Below are positions 25,362-34,899 of a stretch of DNA of 64,000 nucleotides, in pieces (within the stretch, counting starts at the first letter, position 1; each line of letters begins with the position of its first letter). Origin of the DNA: Ruminococcus sp. UBA1409 (GTDB lineage Bacteria; Bacillota; Clostridia; Oscillospirales; Ruminococcaceae); contig DBPX01000015.1 in assembly GCA_002305045.1 (NCBI GenBank), forward strand, positions 1 to 64,000. The letters run 5' to 3'. The notes below the pieces were generated by a model, which searched no databases, was not told where the DNA came from, and saw only the letters and a program-made list of their open reading frames with translations. Made by a program: the position numbers and the translations under genes.

Positions 25362-28157
25362 CTACTCCTCAATCCCCTCAACGGCGGCGGCACAGCGCTC
25401 GCAAAGGGTGGGATGCTCGGCGCAGGAGCCTACGCTGTCAGAATAAATCCAGCAGCGCTCGCACTTCTGCCCGGACGCCTTCCTTACGGTAAAGCCAAGG
25501 CCTGTAATCTCGCCGGTGTACTCGCCGTCGGAGGACTCCTCCAGCTCAACTCTTGAAACAAGGAAAACCGTGGGAAGATAATCCTTAACGGCAAAAATCC
25601 TTTCAAGCTCCTTTCCGGCGTGTACAACAAGGTCTGCCTCCAGCGAGGAACCTATTACCTTCTCGGCACGCTTAAGCTCAAGAGCCTTCTTAGCGTCCTC
25701 CCTGAGGCTGTAGATAAGCTCCCAGGCTGCTAAGAAATCGTCGTCATAAACAAGTCCCGACTTAGCCGGCATATCGTTTAGGAATACGCTTTCGGGGTTT
25801 TCCGAGGAGGAATGTCTCATATACGACCATATCTCGTCGGCGGTGAAGGAAAGAATCGGAGCGACAAGCCTTGCTATCGAGGAGAGGATATTGTACATAA
25901 CCGTCTGAGCGGCACGCCTCTGAGGGCTTTCCGGCTTCTCGCAGTAGAGCCTGTCCTTGATTATATTCAGATAGAAGTTCGACATATCCACAACGCAGAA
26001 GTTATGAATAGCGTGGAAAACAATATGGAAATCAAAGCTGCTGTAGGCCTCGGCGACCTTGTCTATAAGGGTGTCAAGACGCATCATCGCCCATCTGTCA
26101 AGCCCCTCGAGGCTCTCAAGCGGGACGCTGTCCTTATCAGGGTCGAAGCCGCTCTGATTTGAAAGGTTTCCAAGGATGAACCTTGCGGTGTTCCTTATTT
26201 TCTTGTACGCCTCGGAGAGCTGTGCAAGGATATTCTTGGAGATTCTTATATCCGAGTGATAGTCGCTGGAGGCTACCCAGAGCCTTAGAATATCCGCTCC
26301 GTTCTTGTCGTAAACCTCCTTGGGCTCGATGCCGTTGCCGAGGGATTTGTGCATAATCCTGCCGTCGCCGTCGACCGTCCAGCCGTGGGTGCATACCGCC
26401 TTATAGGGCGCACGGCCGTTAATTACAACCGAGGTCAAAAGCGAGGACTGGAACCAGCCTCTGTACTGGTCTGCCCCCTCCAGATACAGGTCTGCCGGGG
26501 AGGAAAGGTCGTCTCTTTCGTCGAGGACGGCGCTGTGTGTGACTCCTGAGTCGAACCAGACATCCATGATGTCGGTCTCCTTTATGAACTCCGAGCAGCC
26601 GCACTCGCATTTTACGCCGGAGGGGATAATCTCGCTGGCGTCGTATTTCCACCAGGCGTCGGAGCCTTCCTTGGCAAACAGCTTGGATATTGCGTCTATA
26701 GTTTCGTCTGTTGCAATCGGCTTATGGCAGTCCTTGCAGTATACTATCGGTATCGGGACTCCCCAGGACTTCTGCCTTGAAATACACCAGTCGGAGCGGT
26801 CAAGGACCATGCCCTTGATTCTGTCCTCTCCCCAGGCAGGAATCCACTCAACCTCCTCGATTGCCTTGACGGTCTCCTCCCTGAAATCCTTGACCGAGCA
26901 GAACCACTGCTCTGTCGCCCTGAACAGTATCGGGGACTTACATCTCCAGCAGTGAGGATACTGGTGGGTAATCTCGTTTGTGGCGAACATCGCCCCGGAC
27001 TCCACGAGATTCTTAGCGATAACCTCGTGAGCCTCGCCGGTCCTGAGTCCCGCAAATATGCCGGACTGCTCGGTGAGGACTCCGTTGCCGTCAACTCCGA
27101 CGACTATTCCAAGCTCAGGATACTTCTTGCAGACCTCAAAGTCGTCTACGCCGTAGCCGGGAGCGGTATGAACGCAGCCCGTACCGCTGTCAAGCGTTAC
27201 ATGGTCTCCTATGATGACAAGCGAGTTTCTTTGCATGAAGGGGTGCTCTGCCTCGCAGTATTCAAGCTCCCTGCCGGTGAAGGAGCCTACCGTCTCGTAG
27301 TCCTTTATGCCGGCTGCCTCCATAGTAGGCTCTACAAGCTCCCTTGCCATGATGTAGTTTTCTCCGCCCGCCTTAACTACTGTATACTCATAGTCGGGAC
27401 CTAGGCATATTGCAAGGTTTCCGGGAAGCGTCCAGGTGGTAGTCGTCCAGATGACGAAGAAGGTCTTATCAAGCTCAAGCCCAAGGGATGTAAGAATTCC
27501 GTTGTCCTTTACGACCCTGAACTTTACATATATCGAGTGGCAGGGGTCGTCCTGATACTCGATTTCAGCCTCTGCAAGCGCCGTCTTGCACTCGGGGCAC
27601 CAGTATACCGGCTTTAAGCCCTTGTAGATATACCCATTTTTTATCATCTCGCCGAATACCCTTACCTGTCTTGCCTCAAACTCCGGCTTCATGGTAAGAT
27701 ACGGATTCTCAAAATCGCCCAAGACTCCCAGCCTCTTAAACTGCTGCTTCTGGCTCTCGACAAAGCTAAGAGCGAACTCCCTGCAGTGCTTTCTAAGCTC
27801 TAAAGGAGGTATGGCTCCGCCCTCGACGCCAATGGTTTTCATCGCCTTTAGCTCTATCGGCAGACCGTGAGTATCCCAGCCGGGGACATAGTTTGAGCGA
27901 TACCCCGACATATTCTTATGCTTTACGATTATATCCTTTAAAATCTTGTTGAGCGCAGTTCCTATATGGATGTCCCCGTTTGCATACGGAGGACCGTCGT
28001 GGAGAATATATGAGGGTCTTCCCTCGTTCTTTTTGAGTATCTTTTTGTAAAGCTCGTCATCCTCCCACTCCTTGAGAATATCCGGCTCCTTGGTGGGGAG
28101 ATTTCCCCTCATCGGATACTCTGTCTGCGGGAGGTTCAGAGTCTTGTTGTAATCCAT
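25362..28157 (-). CDS. ileS: Isoleucyl-tRNA synthetase
   Basis: This class I synthetase has the HIGH motif in '[15 protein letters not shown]' (about residue 57), a CP1 editing domain, and a KMSKS-equivalent loop that reads 'IMHKSLGN', a variant seen in some bacterial IleS. The C-terminal zinc site is 'CERCWIY ... CERC'. At 931 residues it is typical. It lies in the divIVA-ileS-lspA neighbourhood common in Gram-positives. No T-box leader was found ahead of it; a short hairpin at 28219-28242 separates it from divIVA. Confidence 0.97.
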   Translation of the reverse strand: MDYNKTLNLPQTEYPMRGNLPTKEPDILKEWEDDELYKKILKKNEGRPSYILHDGPPYANGDIHIGTALNKILKDIIVKHKNMSGYRSNYVPGWDTHGLPIELKAMKTIGVEGGAIPPLELRKHCREFALSFVESQKQQFKRLGVLGDFENPYLTMKPEFEARQVRVFGEMIKNGYIYKGLKPVYWCPECKTALAEAEIEYQDDPCHSIYVKFRVVKDNGILTSLGLELDKTFFVIWTTTTWTLPGNLAICLGPDYEYTVVKAGGENYIMARELVEPTMEAAGIKDYETVGSFTGRELEYCEAEHPFMQRNSLVIIGDHVTLDSGTGCVHTAPGYGVDDFEVCKKYPELGIVVGVDGNGVLTEQSGIFAGLRTGEAHEVIAKNLVESGAMFATNEITHQYPHCWRCKSPILFRATEQWFCSVKDFREETVKAIEEVEWIPAWGEDRIKGMVLDRSDWCISRQKSWGVPIPIVYCKDCHKPIATDETIDAISKLFAKEGSDAWWKYDASEIIPSGVKCECGCSEFIKETDIMDVWFDSGVTHSAVLDERDDLSSPADLYLEGADQYRGWFQSSLLTSVVINGRAPYKAVCTHGWTVDGDGRIMHKSLGNGIEPKEVYDKNGADILRLWVASSDYHSDIRISKNILAQLSEAYKKIRNTARFILGNLSNQSGFDPDKDSVPLESLEGLDRWAMMRLDTLIDKVAEAYSSFDFHIVFHAIHNFCVVDMSNFYLNIIKDRLYCEKPESPQRRAAQTVMYNILSSIARLVAPILSFTADEIWSYMRHSSSENPESVFLNDMPAKSGLVYDDDFLAAWELIYSLREDAKKALELKRAEKVIGSSLEADLVVHAGKELERIFAVKDYLPTVFLVSRVELEESSDGEYTGEITGLGFTVRKASGQKCERCWIYSDSVGSCAEHPTLCERCAAAVEGIEE

Positions 28158-28218
28158 AATACGAACACGCCTTTCTTCTAATTAAACTTTTTGCTTGTCA
28201 AAGCAGCTTCAGACAGGG

Positions 28219-28242
28219 AAAATGCCCGTACCCTCAGACGGG
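28219..28242 (-). terminator. Possible terminator or attenuator between divIVA and ileS
   Basis: On the minus strand CCCGT and ACGGG flank an 8-base loop, followed by CATTTT. The stem is short and alternative pairings exist (TACCC with GGGTA), so partial readthrough or attenuation is possible. Confidence 0.4.
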
Positions 28243-28266
28243 TAGCGGCATCCCCTGCGGGACTAA

Positions 28267-29085
28267 CTATCTGTGATTCTTGCTGCGGTTTCTGTTCTGA
28301 CCGAATTTAAGCTCGCCGAAGGGGTTGTCAATATGCTTAGCTCCGCTCTCTGTGAAGCCAAAGGGCATATTTTCAGCATCCTTTCTCTCGCTCCTTGCCT
28401 TTGGCTGCTCAAAGGGTATATCCTCATGCCTTGAGGCTTCCTGATTAGGAGCCTCCTCGGGAGCCAAAGCCTCCTCCTCAGGAGGCACCGAAGCCGTCTC
28501 GGGGACGGTGACCTCGGGGCTTACCAGCGCATTAAGCTCCTCGTCGGTTATATCGGGAAGCTGTGCCGCCAGCTTAATCTGCTCCTCGTAAAGCCCTAAG
28601 AGCCTTCCCTTGAAGTCGCTGACCTCAGCCTTTAGCTTTAAGAGCTTCTGGGTCTGCTCCTTGATTTTATCCTCGGCGAGGGCTTTTACCGCCTCAAGCT
28701 TAGCGCTCTCCTGCGATACGGCAACCGCAATCTTCTCAATCTGACTGCGTTTTATCGTTTCGCAGTCGCTGGTTATCTCGGCTATCATGGCGTCACGCCT
28801 TGCCTGAGCCTCCGAAACAAGCTTTGAAGCCTCCTCCTTAGCCTCGGCGATTATCCTTGAAGCCTGCTTCTGGGCAACCAAGAGCGCATTTCCTATTGCA
28901 GACTCGTCGCTCCTGTACTCGTTAATCTTGTCGACAAGCTTGATTATCTTTGCCTCCTGCTCATCCCTATCCTTTAGAGCGGCAGCAAGCGCCGCCGAGA
29001 CCTCCCTAAGATAGGAGTCTACCTCCTCCTGCTTATATCCAAAGCCCTTTTCAAACCTTTTATTAAGCACATCTCTTGGATTCAT
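28267..29085 (-). CDS. divIVA: DivIVA-domain protein
   Basis: This is a polar or septal curvature-sensing coiled-coil protein. The N-terminal DivIVA lipid-binding motif reads 'MNPRDVLNKRFEKGFGYKQ', then 'VDSYLREV'. Heptad-rich coiled coil covers ~30-185. The tail (~190-272) is acidic and Pro/Glu-rich, ending in an Arg/Asn/His stretch. At 272 residues it is longer than Bacillus DivIVA. ATG 29085 with GGAGCG upstream fits the family start; an upstream in-frame ATG adds an unrelated leader. It follows sepF and ylmH in the division cluster. Confidence 0.92.
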   Translation of the reverse strand: MNPRDVLNKRFEKGFGYKQEEVDSYLREVSAALAAALKDRDEQEAKIIKLVDKINEYRSDESAIGNALLVAQKQASRIIAEAKEEASKLVSEAQARRDAMIAEITSDCETIKRSQIEKIAVAVSQESAKLEAVKALAEDKIKEQTQKLLKLKAEVSDFKGRLLGLYEEQIKLAAQLPDITDEELNALVSPEVTVPETASVPPEEEALAPEEAPNQEASRHEDIPFEQPKARSERKDAENMPFGFTESGAKHIDNPFGELKFGQNRNRSKNHR

Positions 29086-29174
29086 AAAAAACGCTCCTTC
29101 CTTTATATCGGCAAAATAAGACGAGCCGCCACGGCTCATATGACATAACAAGACTATATGACATCACGGGGACA

Positions 29175-29942
29175 TCACACCGATTTATCCACAGTAATAA
29201 AGATTCTGCCCTTCTTAGACAGTCCTCCTGCTAAGGACAGCTTAAACCTGCCGTATCCCCTCACCGAAAAGACATCTCCCTGAGAGACTGCGGCTCCCGG
29301 GTCGAAAACCGTGAGGTAGTTTAAGGTTATTCCCTTAGTCCTTATAAGCTCCTGGGTCTTTTCACGGGAGAGCCTGAGGGCAATAGCAGCTACAGCGTCC
29401 AGCCTCAGCGACGAAACCGTGCCGCTAAGACTTACAGACTCCTCCCCTGGAATGTCCTCCTCGCAAAAATCAAACAAGACTCTGACTCCGACTCCGCCGA
29501 CCTTTGTGATTCCTGCAGCAAGCGGACATACGCTGTTTAAAACAAACACAATAGTTTTAGACGGTCCTACAAGGATATCCCCGACGGTCTCCCTTTTTAT
29601 GTCGAGCGCCATAAGCGTCCCCAAAAAGTCACGGTGAGAGGGCTTGTCCTCCTGACGGTAGCTGTACGCCACCGCCGTAAAGGGGCAGCTCTCGCCGTAG
29701 CCCGGAAAGATTATCACCCTGCGCCTGGCGCCGTCATATCCGCCGTCGGTTTTATAGCCCGAAAAGCCCTCCCTGTCGAGAATGGCAGAGCAAAGGGCAA
29801 GCTGACGCTCGTCTAAAAAGCATGAGAACATAGACCTTCCCGTATTATCGGCTCGCCGGGCAAGGTCTTTTATATGTCTTGTGAGAAGCCGCTCATCGTC
29901 CGTCATCGACATGAGCAGCCTCTGGCTGTTAAATTCTATCAA
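29175..29942 (-). CDS. ylmH: YlmH-type S4-domain RNA-binding protein
   Basis: The 255-residue protein has an N-terminal YlmH domain (residues ~1-170) and a C-terminal S4 RNA-binding domain starting near 'LRLDAVAAIALRLSREK'. YlmH lies in the division gene cluster of Gram-positives and binds ribosomes, with a reported role in ribosome rescue in Bacillus. It overlaps sepF by 4 bases. Confidence 0.92.
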   Translation of the reverse strand: MIEFNSQRLLMSMTDDERLLTRHIKDLARRADNTGRSMFSCFLDERQLALCSAILDREGFSGYKTDGGYDGARRRVIIFPGYGESCPFTAVAYSYRQEDKPSHRDFLGTLMALDIKRETVGDILVGPSKTIVFVLNSVCPLAAGITKVGGVGVRVLFDFCEEDIPGEESVSLSGTVSSLRLDAVAAIALRLSREKTQELIRTKGITLNYLTVFDPGAAVSQGDVFSVRGYGRFKLSLAGGLSKKGRIFITVDKSV

Positions 29943-30364
29943 TTGAAGTTATAGCCGCCAGCCTCAAGCTCGCTCATAAGGTCGATGCCGCTGAACTCGA
30001 CATTCTTGGGCATAAAGACAAAGGTGTCCTGAGCGGTCTTTTTAAAGGTCGCCTGATTAGCCTGGGCGTTGCCCTGAAGATAGTCAAGAATCCTCTGCCC
30101 GACATCCTTGCTGACAAGCTCGAGATTCAAAAGCACTACCTTCTGCTGGTTAAGCTCGGTGCCGATAGCCTGAAGCTCTGAAAGGTCCTTGGGTCTGAAG
30201 AGCACCATCTGAAACTTTGCGGTGGTGCTTATCTTGACCTCACGGTTTCTTCTCTCCTCGCCGATGTCGACATTGTCGCTGTCGCTGCTCTCGTCGACGA
30301 TAGGCTCGTAATCGTCGTCATCACCGCTCATAATCATATTTTTCATTTTTTCCCAGAAGCTCAT
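29939..30364 (-). CDS. sepF: Cell division protein SepF
   Basis: SepF tethers and bundles FtsZ at the septum. It has an N-terminal amphipathic helix (MSFWEKMKNMIM), an acidic linker, and the C-terminal SepF fold with 'RPKDLSELQAIGTELNQQ' and 'RILDYLQG'. At 141 residues it is normal. It heads the sepF-ylmH-divIVA run with its own promoter (30429-30457). Confidence 0.96.
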   Translation of the reverse strand: MSFWEKMKNMIMSGDDDDYEPIVDESSDSDNVDIGEERRNREVKISTTAKFQMVLFRPKDLSELQAIGTELNQQKVVLLNLELVSKDVGQRILDYLQGNAQANQATFKKTAQDTFVFMPKNVEFSGIDLMSELEAGGYNFN

Positions 30365-30428
30365 AGTATTCCTCCGTACATTATATCATACTCATTAGTC
30401 TGACCATAGCATACATCTATACCATTAT

Positions 30429-30457
30429 ATTATCTAATATTTTGGATGTGATGTCAA
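30429..30457 (-). promoter_or_regulatory. Predicted vegetative promoter of sepF-ylmH-divIVA
   Basis: A perfect TTGACA (30457-30452 on the minus strand) and GATAAT (30434-30429) are 17 bases apart, 65 bases ahead of sepF. Further TATAAT boxes lie closer to the gene. Confidence 0.75.
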
Positions 30458-30490
30458 GTCATATTCTAAAAAAACTGAAATTTTATGCTC

Positions 30491-31837
30491 CTAGTCTGCG
30501 CTGTCCTCCCCGGAGCCGTCCTCGGGAGCTTCGTCACCGTCAGCCTCCCTGCTTCCTCCCAAGGAGGATATCGGGTCTAGAAGCACCCTGTCGTAAAGAC
30601 CGAGATAGCTTTTTGAGTCCGGGTGATGGGAGGAAAGGACATAATCGTCACCCTCGTAGATGACATCAAGCGGCTTGAACTCGATGCTCTCTCCCTCTAA
30701 GACATAAACTCCCTTGACGCCGTCTGAAAACCGTATAGCAGACCTTAGGACCTTTATCCCGGTGTATTCTCCGAACAAAAGCTCGGCGTCCACGACTCTG
30801 GAGGCTGCTATGTCGGCGTCCATCTCGTCACAGCTTAAAACCATTATAGCCTCGTCTCCCCTGCCGGTTGGGGTAATGCTCTCGACCAAAACCCGGTAGG
30901 ACTTATTTGTAGAGGAAAGCTCAAGGTCAAAGCTGCCGTTTACAAAGTACCTGTCGGGAGTGTTTATCACGCAGACAAGCTTCCAGCTATAGGTGCTAAA
31001 AACCTTTCCGATGACATTCGAGCCGACGACTCCGTTCTTTTGAGGGGTGGCTATTATCTCGTTTATCCTCTCGACCGTAAGCTCATCTATCGAATCGGTG
31101 GATATCTCGGTTTCGTAGCCGTCGGTCACGGAGGTGAAATACCCCGACTCGACCGCATTTACAACCGAAACAGGGTTTGTAAGCACCGCATTGTAGACGC
31201 TCTGCTGGCTCTTTAAAGCCTCCAGCCTGCTGTCATAGCCGGACTCGGCGTTCGAGGCGACATTGTATATGCACATGAGCTTTAGCATCTCGAGCTTATC
31301 CTCCGCTATGCCATCAAGGCTCTGCGAAACGGTGGCTGATAGGATGCTGTTATAGCTCTCCTTTATCTGATTTAGTATGAAGTCCGGCTGGACATAGTCG
31401 GTCGTGCCCCTCGCCTGAGCCTTCTCTAGGGCGTCAATCTCCTCGTTGAGCTTTTCAAGGCGGTAGCGGTAGTAAACCTGATCGTAGGAGCTGTAGATTC
31501 TCGCAATCTGAGAGTGATTCGATATTCTTCCTCCGTCAGGCACGCAGTAGCTCAGAACGCCGTCCCCGGTGTAGCTGGAATGGACAAGGCTTTCGTCTCT
31601 TACTATCACACCTCTTAGGCTAAGGCTGCTTCTCGTGGTGAAAAGCACAGTGTCCTCGCTGGAGCGGTCTGCGCTGAGAGAGTTTCTTGTCTGAGTTATT
31701 ACAATTGTCAGAATAAGCGAGAATATTATTAGGTATATAAAAGCGTCCCTTATAAGCCTGAGTCTTTGGCTCACTCTCTCGTTTACAAGCTTTTTTTTGC
31801 TATTCTCACCGCTCTGGGCGGTATCCCTGCTGCTCAT
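30491..31837 (-). CDS. HlyD-like membrane-anchored protein next to the division cluster
   Basis: This 448-residue protein has a basic cytoplasmic N-terminus, one membrane helix (about 31-48) and a large extracytoplasmic part. The 'GVIVRDESLV' and 'DGVLSYCVPDGGRISNHSQIARIY' region (described in two pieces, about 75-115) resembles the split biotinyl-lipoyl barrel of HlyD/MFP adaptor proteins. A helical hairpin follows (about 120-235), then a beta-rich half. The C-terminus is very acidic. No partner ABC transporter or outer-membrane gene is nearby. Similar proteins occur beside sepF in clostridia. A wall or division role is a guess. Confidence 0.65.
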   Translation of the reverse strand: MSSRDTAQSGENSKKKLVNERVSQRLRLIRDAFIYLIIFSLILTIVITQTRNSLSADRSSEDTVLFTTRSSLSLRGVIVRDESLVHSSYTGDGVLSYCVPDGGRISNHSQIARIYSSYDQVYYRYRLEKLNEEIDALEKAQARGTTDYVQPDFILNQIKESYNSILSATVSQSLDGIAEDKLEMLKLMCIYNVASNAESGYDSRLEALKSQQSVYNAVLTNPVSVVNAVESGYFTSVTDGYETEISTDSIDELTVERINEIIATPQKNGVVGSNVIGKVFSTYSWKLVCVINTPDRYFVNGSFDLELSSTNKSYRVLVESITPTGRGDEAIMVLSCDEMDADIAASRVVDAELLFGEYTGIKVLRSAIRFSDGVKGVYVLEGESIEFKPLDVIYEGDDYVLSSHHPDSKSYLGLYDRVLLDPISSLGGSREADGDEAPEDGSGEDSAD

Positions 31838-31882
31838 GCTCTCACTTCCTTTTTGCAGTAGGCATATAATAATTATCCTTTG

Positions 31883-32842
31883 TTATACTTTTTTGTCTCC
31901 CATAAGCTCAAGCACGCCGGAGTCCTCAATTATCTTCATTGCCGAATCGGCAGCCTCCTTGGTGCCAAGCCTGTCCATCATTATCCAGTGTATTCTTTTG
32001 TCACGCCTGAACCAGGTCAGCTGCCTCTTGGCGTAGTGCCGGGTGCTCTGCTTCAGCCTCTCTATGCACGAATCAAGGCTCATGCTGCCGTCAAAATACG
32101 GCTTAAGCTCCTTATAGCCTATCGCCTGAACAGCCGTCTTTAGCTGCGGCTCGCTGAATACTCTTTCAGCCTCCTCCAAAAGACCTGCCTCGAGCATCCT
32201 ATCGACCCTTAGATTTATCCTTTGGTAGAGAAGCTCCCTGTCATCAAAGCCAAGGCCTATCATGCACGGCTCAAAGAGGCTCTCCTGCCTGCTTTTTCTT
32301 TGAAGCTCGGACATCGTGACCCCGGTCGTCCTGTAGACCTCGATGGCTCTTATAATCCTTGTTATGTTGTTTTTATGGAGCCTTTCGGCGGTCTCGGGGT
32401 CAAACTCCCTGAGAATCGAAAGGAGCCTCTGTCCTCCCTGCTCCTCGGAAAGCCGGGTAAGCTCCCTTCTTAAATCCTCGGAGGGGGCGTTTTCCTCAAA
32501 CCAGATGTTGTCGATAAACGAGGTGACATAAAGCCCCGTCCCTCCGCAGAGAATAGGAAGCCTCCCTCTTTTTAGGATGTCCTCCGTCGCTAAGAGGGCA
32601 AGCTCGCAGTACCGTGCTACCGAAAAGCTCTCGCAAGGCTCCAAAAAGTCGATAAGATGATGCCTCACTCCGCCCATCTCAGCTTCTGTGGGCTTTGCAG
32701 TTGCTATCTCCATCCGCTTATATATCTGCATTGAGTCCGCCGAGACGATTTCGGCTCCGAGCCTTTTTGCAAGCTCTACCGAAACGGCTGTCTTGCCGGA
32801 GGCGGTCGGTCCGACTATAGCTACAAGAGGTCTTTTTGTCAT
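31883..32842 (-). CDS. miaA: tRNA dimethylallyltransferase
   Basis: MiaA adds a dimethylallyl group to A37 of tRNAs reading U-starting codons. The P-loop is GPTASGKT (11-18), followed by 'SADSMQIYKRM' and 'HHLIDF'. At 319 residues it is typical. ATG 32842 follows AGGAGG and overlaps the end of mutL by 4 bases. The mutL-miaA pair is conserved. Confidence 0.96.
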   Translation of the reverse strand: MTKRPLVAIVGPTASGKTAVSVELAKRLGAEIVSADSMQIYKRMEIATAKPTEAEMGGVRHHLIDFLEPCESFSVARYCELALLATEDILKRGRLPILCGGTGLYVTSFIDNIWFEENAPSEDLRRELTRLSEEQGGQRLLSILREFDPETAERLHKNNITRIIRAIEVYRTTGVTMSELQRKSRQESLFEPCMIGLGFDDRELLYQRINLRVDRMLEAGLLEEAERVFSEPQLKTAVQAIGYKELKPYFDGSMSLDSCIERLKQSTRHYAKRQLTWFRRDKRIHWIMMDRLGTKEAADSAMKIIEDSGVLELMGDKKV

Positions 32843-34833
32843 TGCTGAATCCTCCTGAACAGCCTCTCGATCTCCTTTTTCGACAGCCTGGCAAGAACAG
32901 GTCTGCCGTGAGGACAATATCTTAGCTTCTCGCCAACGACAAGATTGACAAGATGCTCAAGCTCAGGGAGCTTTGACTCACTGTTCGCCTTTATCGCCGC
33001 CTTGCAGGCAAGCGAGTGGAAGAAGCCGCTGAACAGGTCGCTGCCGTCGCCGTTTCTTTTTGACCTCAGGCTGTCGGCAAGCATATTCAAAATGTCCAAG
33101 GGAGCTTCAAGAGTCATGACCGAGGGCACGCCGTAGACCTCGACAAAGGGAGGTACTAAAAACTCAACCCCGAGTCCGACTCTGCTGCAAATCTCCTTAT
33201 TTTCAAAAAGAATCTCATACTGGTCGTAGCCAATGGAAAGCCTGAGCGTTTCAGCCATAAGCTGCATGCTTATCGTATCGTGACCCGCCATAAGCCTGTC
33301 GTAGAGGTATCGCTCGTGAGCCGCATGCTTGTCCACTATCAAAATATCGTCTCCGCTTTCGGCGATTATGTAGGTCTTAAACACCTCGCCTACAACTCTT
33401 ATAGGCGTCTCCTGCCCGGCTTCAGAGGGCGTCTCCTCCCTTACAGGAAGCACAGAGCTTCTGTCAATGTACTTAAAGCCCTCAAGGGCTGCTGGGCTAT
33501 CATGAGAGGCATTGCCGTCTAAAGCCTCCTGGCTTGAATCCATGAAGGCAGAGCCCATAAAGGCAGAGCCCATGAAGGCAGAGCCTTCTGCGGAAGGGTC
33601 TGTATGCTCCTTGCCGTCATCCTGCGAGCGAATCTCCTGAGCGCTTTTTTCCTGCGGGCAGGAGCCTTGACTGTCAGCAGAGTAGCTGATAGTCCTCGGC
33701 CCGAAGCTCTCCTCCTCCTCTTTAGTGGGCGCTCTTAGGATTAGCTGCTCCCCGTGAAGCTCCTCGGAGCGAAAAACTCCCTTAGCCTTAAAGCTGACAT
33801 CGTCCGCCCCTGAGCGGCTGAGGCTCACGCTTTCGGGGACTCCCTCCCTCAAAAGGGCGTTCTTGACTGCGAAATAGACTGCGTTGTAGACAGACCTCTC
33901 GTCCTGAAACCTTATTTCCAGCTTTGCAGGATGGGCGTTGACATCAACCGTGCCAAAATCTATCTCAAGATTTAAAACACAGCCCGGGAATTTTCCGGTC
34001 ATCAGCCTGTCACGGTATGCCTCCTCGAGAGCATAGGTGCAGGTTGCGCTTTTTACATATCTGTTATTTACATAAAAATTCTGATAGATACGGTTGACTC
34101 TTGCGGCGAGCGGTCTTGTGACATAGCCGGATACCCGTATTCCCTCCTGCCTGTAGTCGACCGGGAGGCAGCCGTCGTGAAACTCCTTTCCAAGCACCAA
34201 ATAGATGCTTGATAGCAGCTTGCCGTCCCCGGTGGTCAAAAGCTCGGTGCGGTTGTCCCTTAAAAACTTTATGGAAATCTCCGGGTGGGAAAGAGCAAGC
34301 TTTTGTACCGTTGCGGCAACCGAGTTGCCCTCAGCCACATCCTTTTTGAGGAACTTCTGCCTCGCCGGGAGGTTGTAAAACAGGTCCCTGACAATAATCG
34401 TAGTGCCGTCGGGACAGCCGCCGATTATAAACTCCGTCTCCTCGCCGCCCTCGATTTTATAGTGACTGCCGAGGCTTTCGTCGCTCCGCTTTGTGATAAG
34501 CTCCACCTTTGATACGGCGCAGATGGAGGCAAGAGCCTCTCCCCTGAAGCCGAGCGTGCCTATTTTAAGAAGGTCCTCCTTGGAATAGACCTTGCTGGTT
34601 GCGTGACGCTTAAATGCCAGCGGGACATCCTCAGACAGGATGCCGCAGCCGTTGTCGGTAACTCTTATGAAGGACTTTCCTCCCCGCATTATCTCGACGA
34701 TTATCTTGTCCGCCCCGGAGTCAATGGCGTTCTCTATAAGCTCCTTTACCACCGAGGAGGGCCTTTCTATGACCTCTCCGGCGGCTATCAGCTCGTATAC
34801 CGACCTGTCTAAAAGCTGTATTCTTGGCATCAT
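32839..34833 (-). CDS. mutL: DNA mismatch repair protein MutL
   Basis: This GHKL ATPase of mismatch repair has an N-terminal ATPase with 'ELIENAIDSGA', 'DNGCGI' and 'TLGFRGEALASI'. A linker of ~330-470 is low in complexity and carries three tandem Gly-Ser-Ala-Phe-Met units. The C-terminal dimerisation domain has 'DKHAAHERYLYDRL' and ends with 'CPHGRPVLARLSKKEIERLF', the endonuclease-type C-terminus. At 664 residues it is usual. Two adjacent ATG codons (34833, 34830) follow AGGTGAT; the second gives better spacing and the family start MPRIQLLD. Confidence 0.96.
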   Translation of the reverse strand: MMPRIQLLDRSVYELIAAGEVIERPSSVVKELIENAIDSGADKIIVEIMRGGKSFIRVTDNGCGILSEDVPLAFKRHATSKVYSKEDLLKIGTLGFRGEALASICAVSKVELITKRSDESLGSHYKIEGGEETEFIIGGCPDGTTIIVRDLFYNLPARQKFLKKDVAEGNSVAATVQKLALSHPEISIKFLRDNRTELLTTGDGKLLSSIYLVLGKEFHDGCLPVDYRQEGIRVSGYVTRPLAARVNRIYQNFYVNNRYVKSATCTYALEEAYRDRLMTGKFPGCVLNLEIDFGTVDVNAHPAKLEIRFQDERSVYNAVYFAVKNALLREGVPESVSLSRSGADDVSFKAKGVFRSEELHGEQLILRAPTKEEEESFGPRTISYSADSQGSCPQEKSAQEIRSQDDGKEHTDPSAEGSAFMGSAFMGSAFMDSSQEALDGNASHDSPAALEGFKYIDRSSVLPVREETPSEAGQETPIRVVGEVFKTYIIAESGDDILIVDKHAAHERYLYDRLMAGHDTISMQLMAETLRLSIGYDQYEILFENKEICSRVGLGVEFLVPPFVEVYGVPSVMTLEAPLDILNMLADSLRSKRNGDGSDLFSGFFHSLACKAAIKANSESKLPELEHLVNLVVGEKLRYCPHGRPVLARLSKKEIERLFRRIQQ
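33541..33585. repeat. Three 15-bp tandem repeats in the mutL linker
   Basis: Three copies of a CATGAAGGCAGAGCC unit (the middle copy with one change) lie at 33541-33555, 33556-33570 and 33571-33585. On the coding strand they give Gly-Ser-Ala-Phe-Met three times. Confidence 0.9.
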
Positions 34834-34899
34834 ATCACCTGCCTCGCTGATTAAAATACTCTGCGGCGACGCCGCTGTCCGGGCAGATAAGCCCTATCG

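Noticed and set aside
28158-28266. T-box riboswitch ahead of ileS
   Set aside because: Clostridial ileS genes often have one, but no TGGNACCGCG-type T-box motif or specifier stem was found in the 109-base leader.
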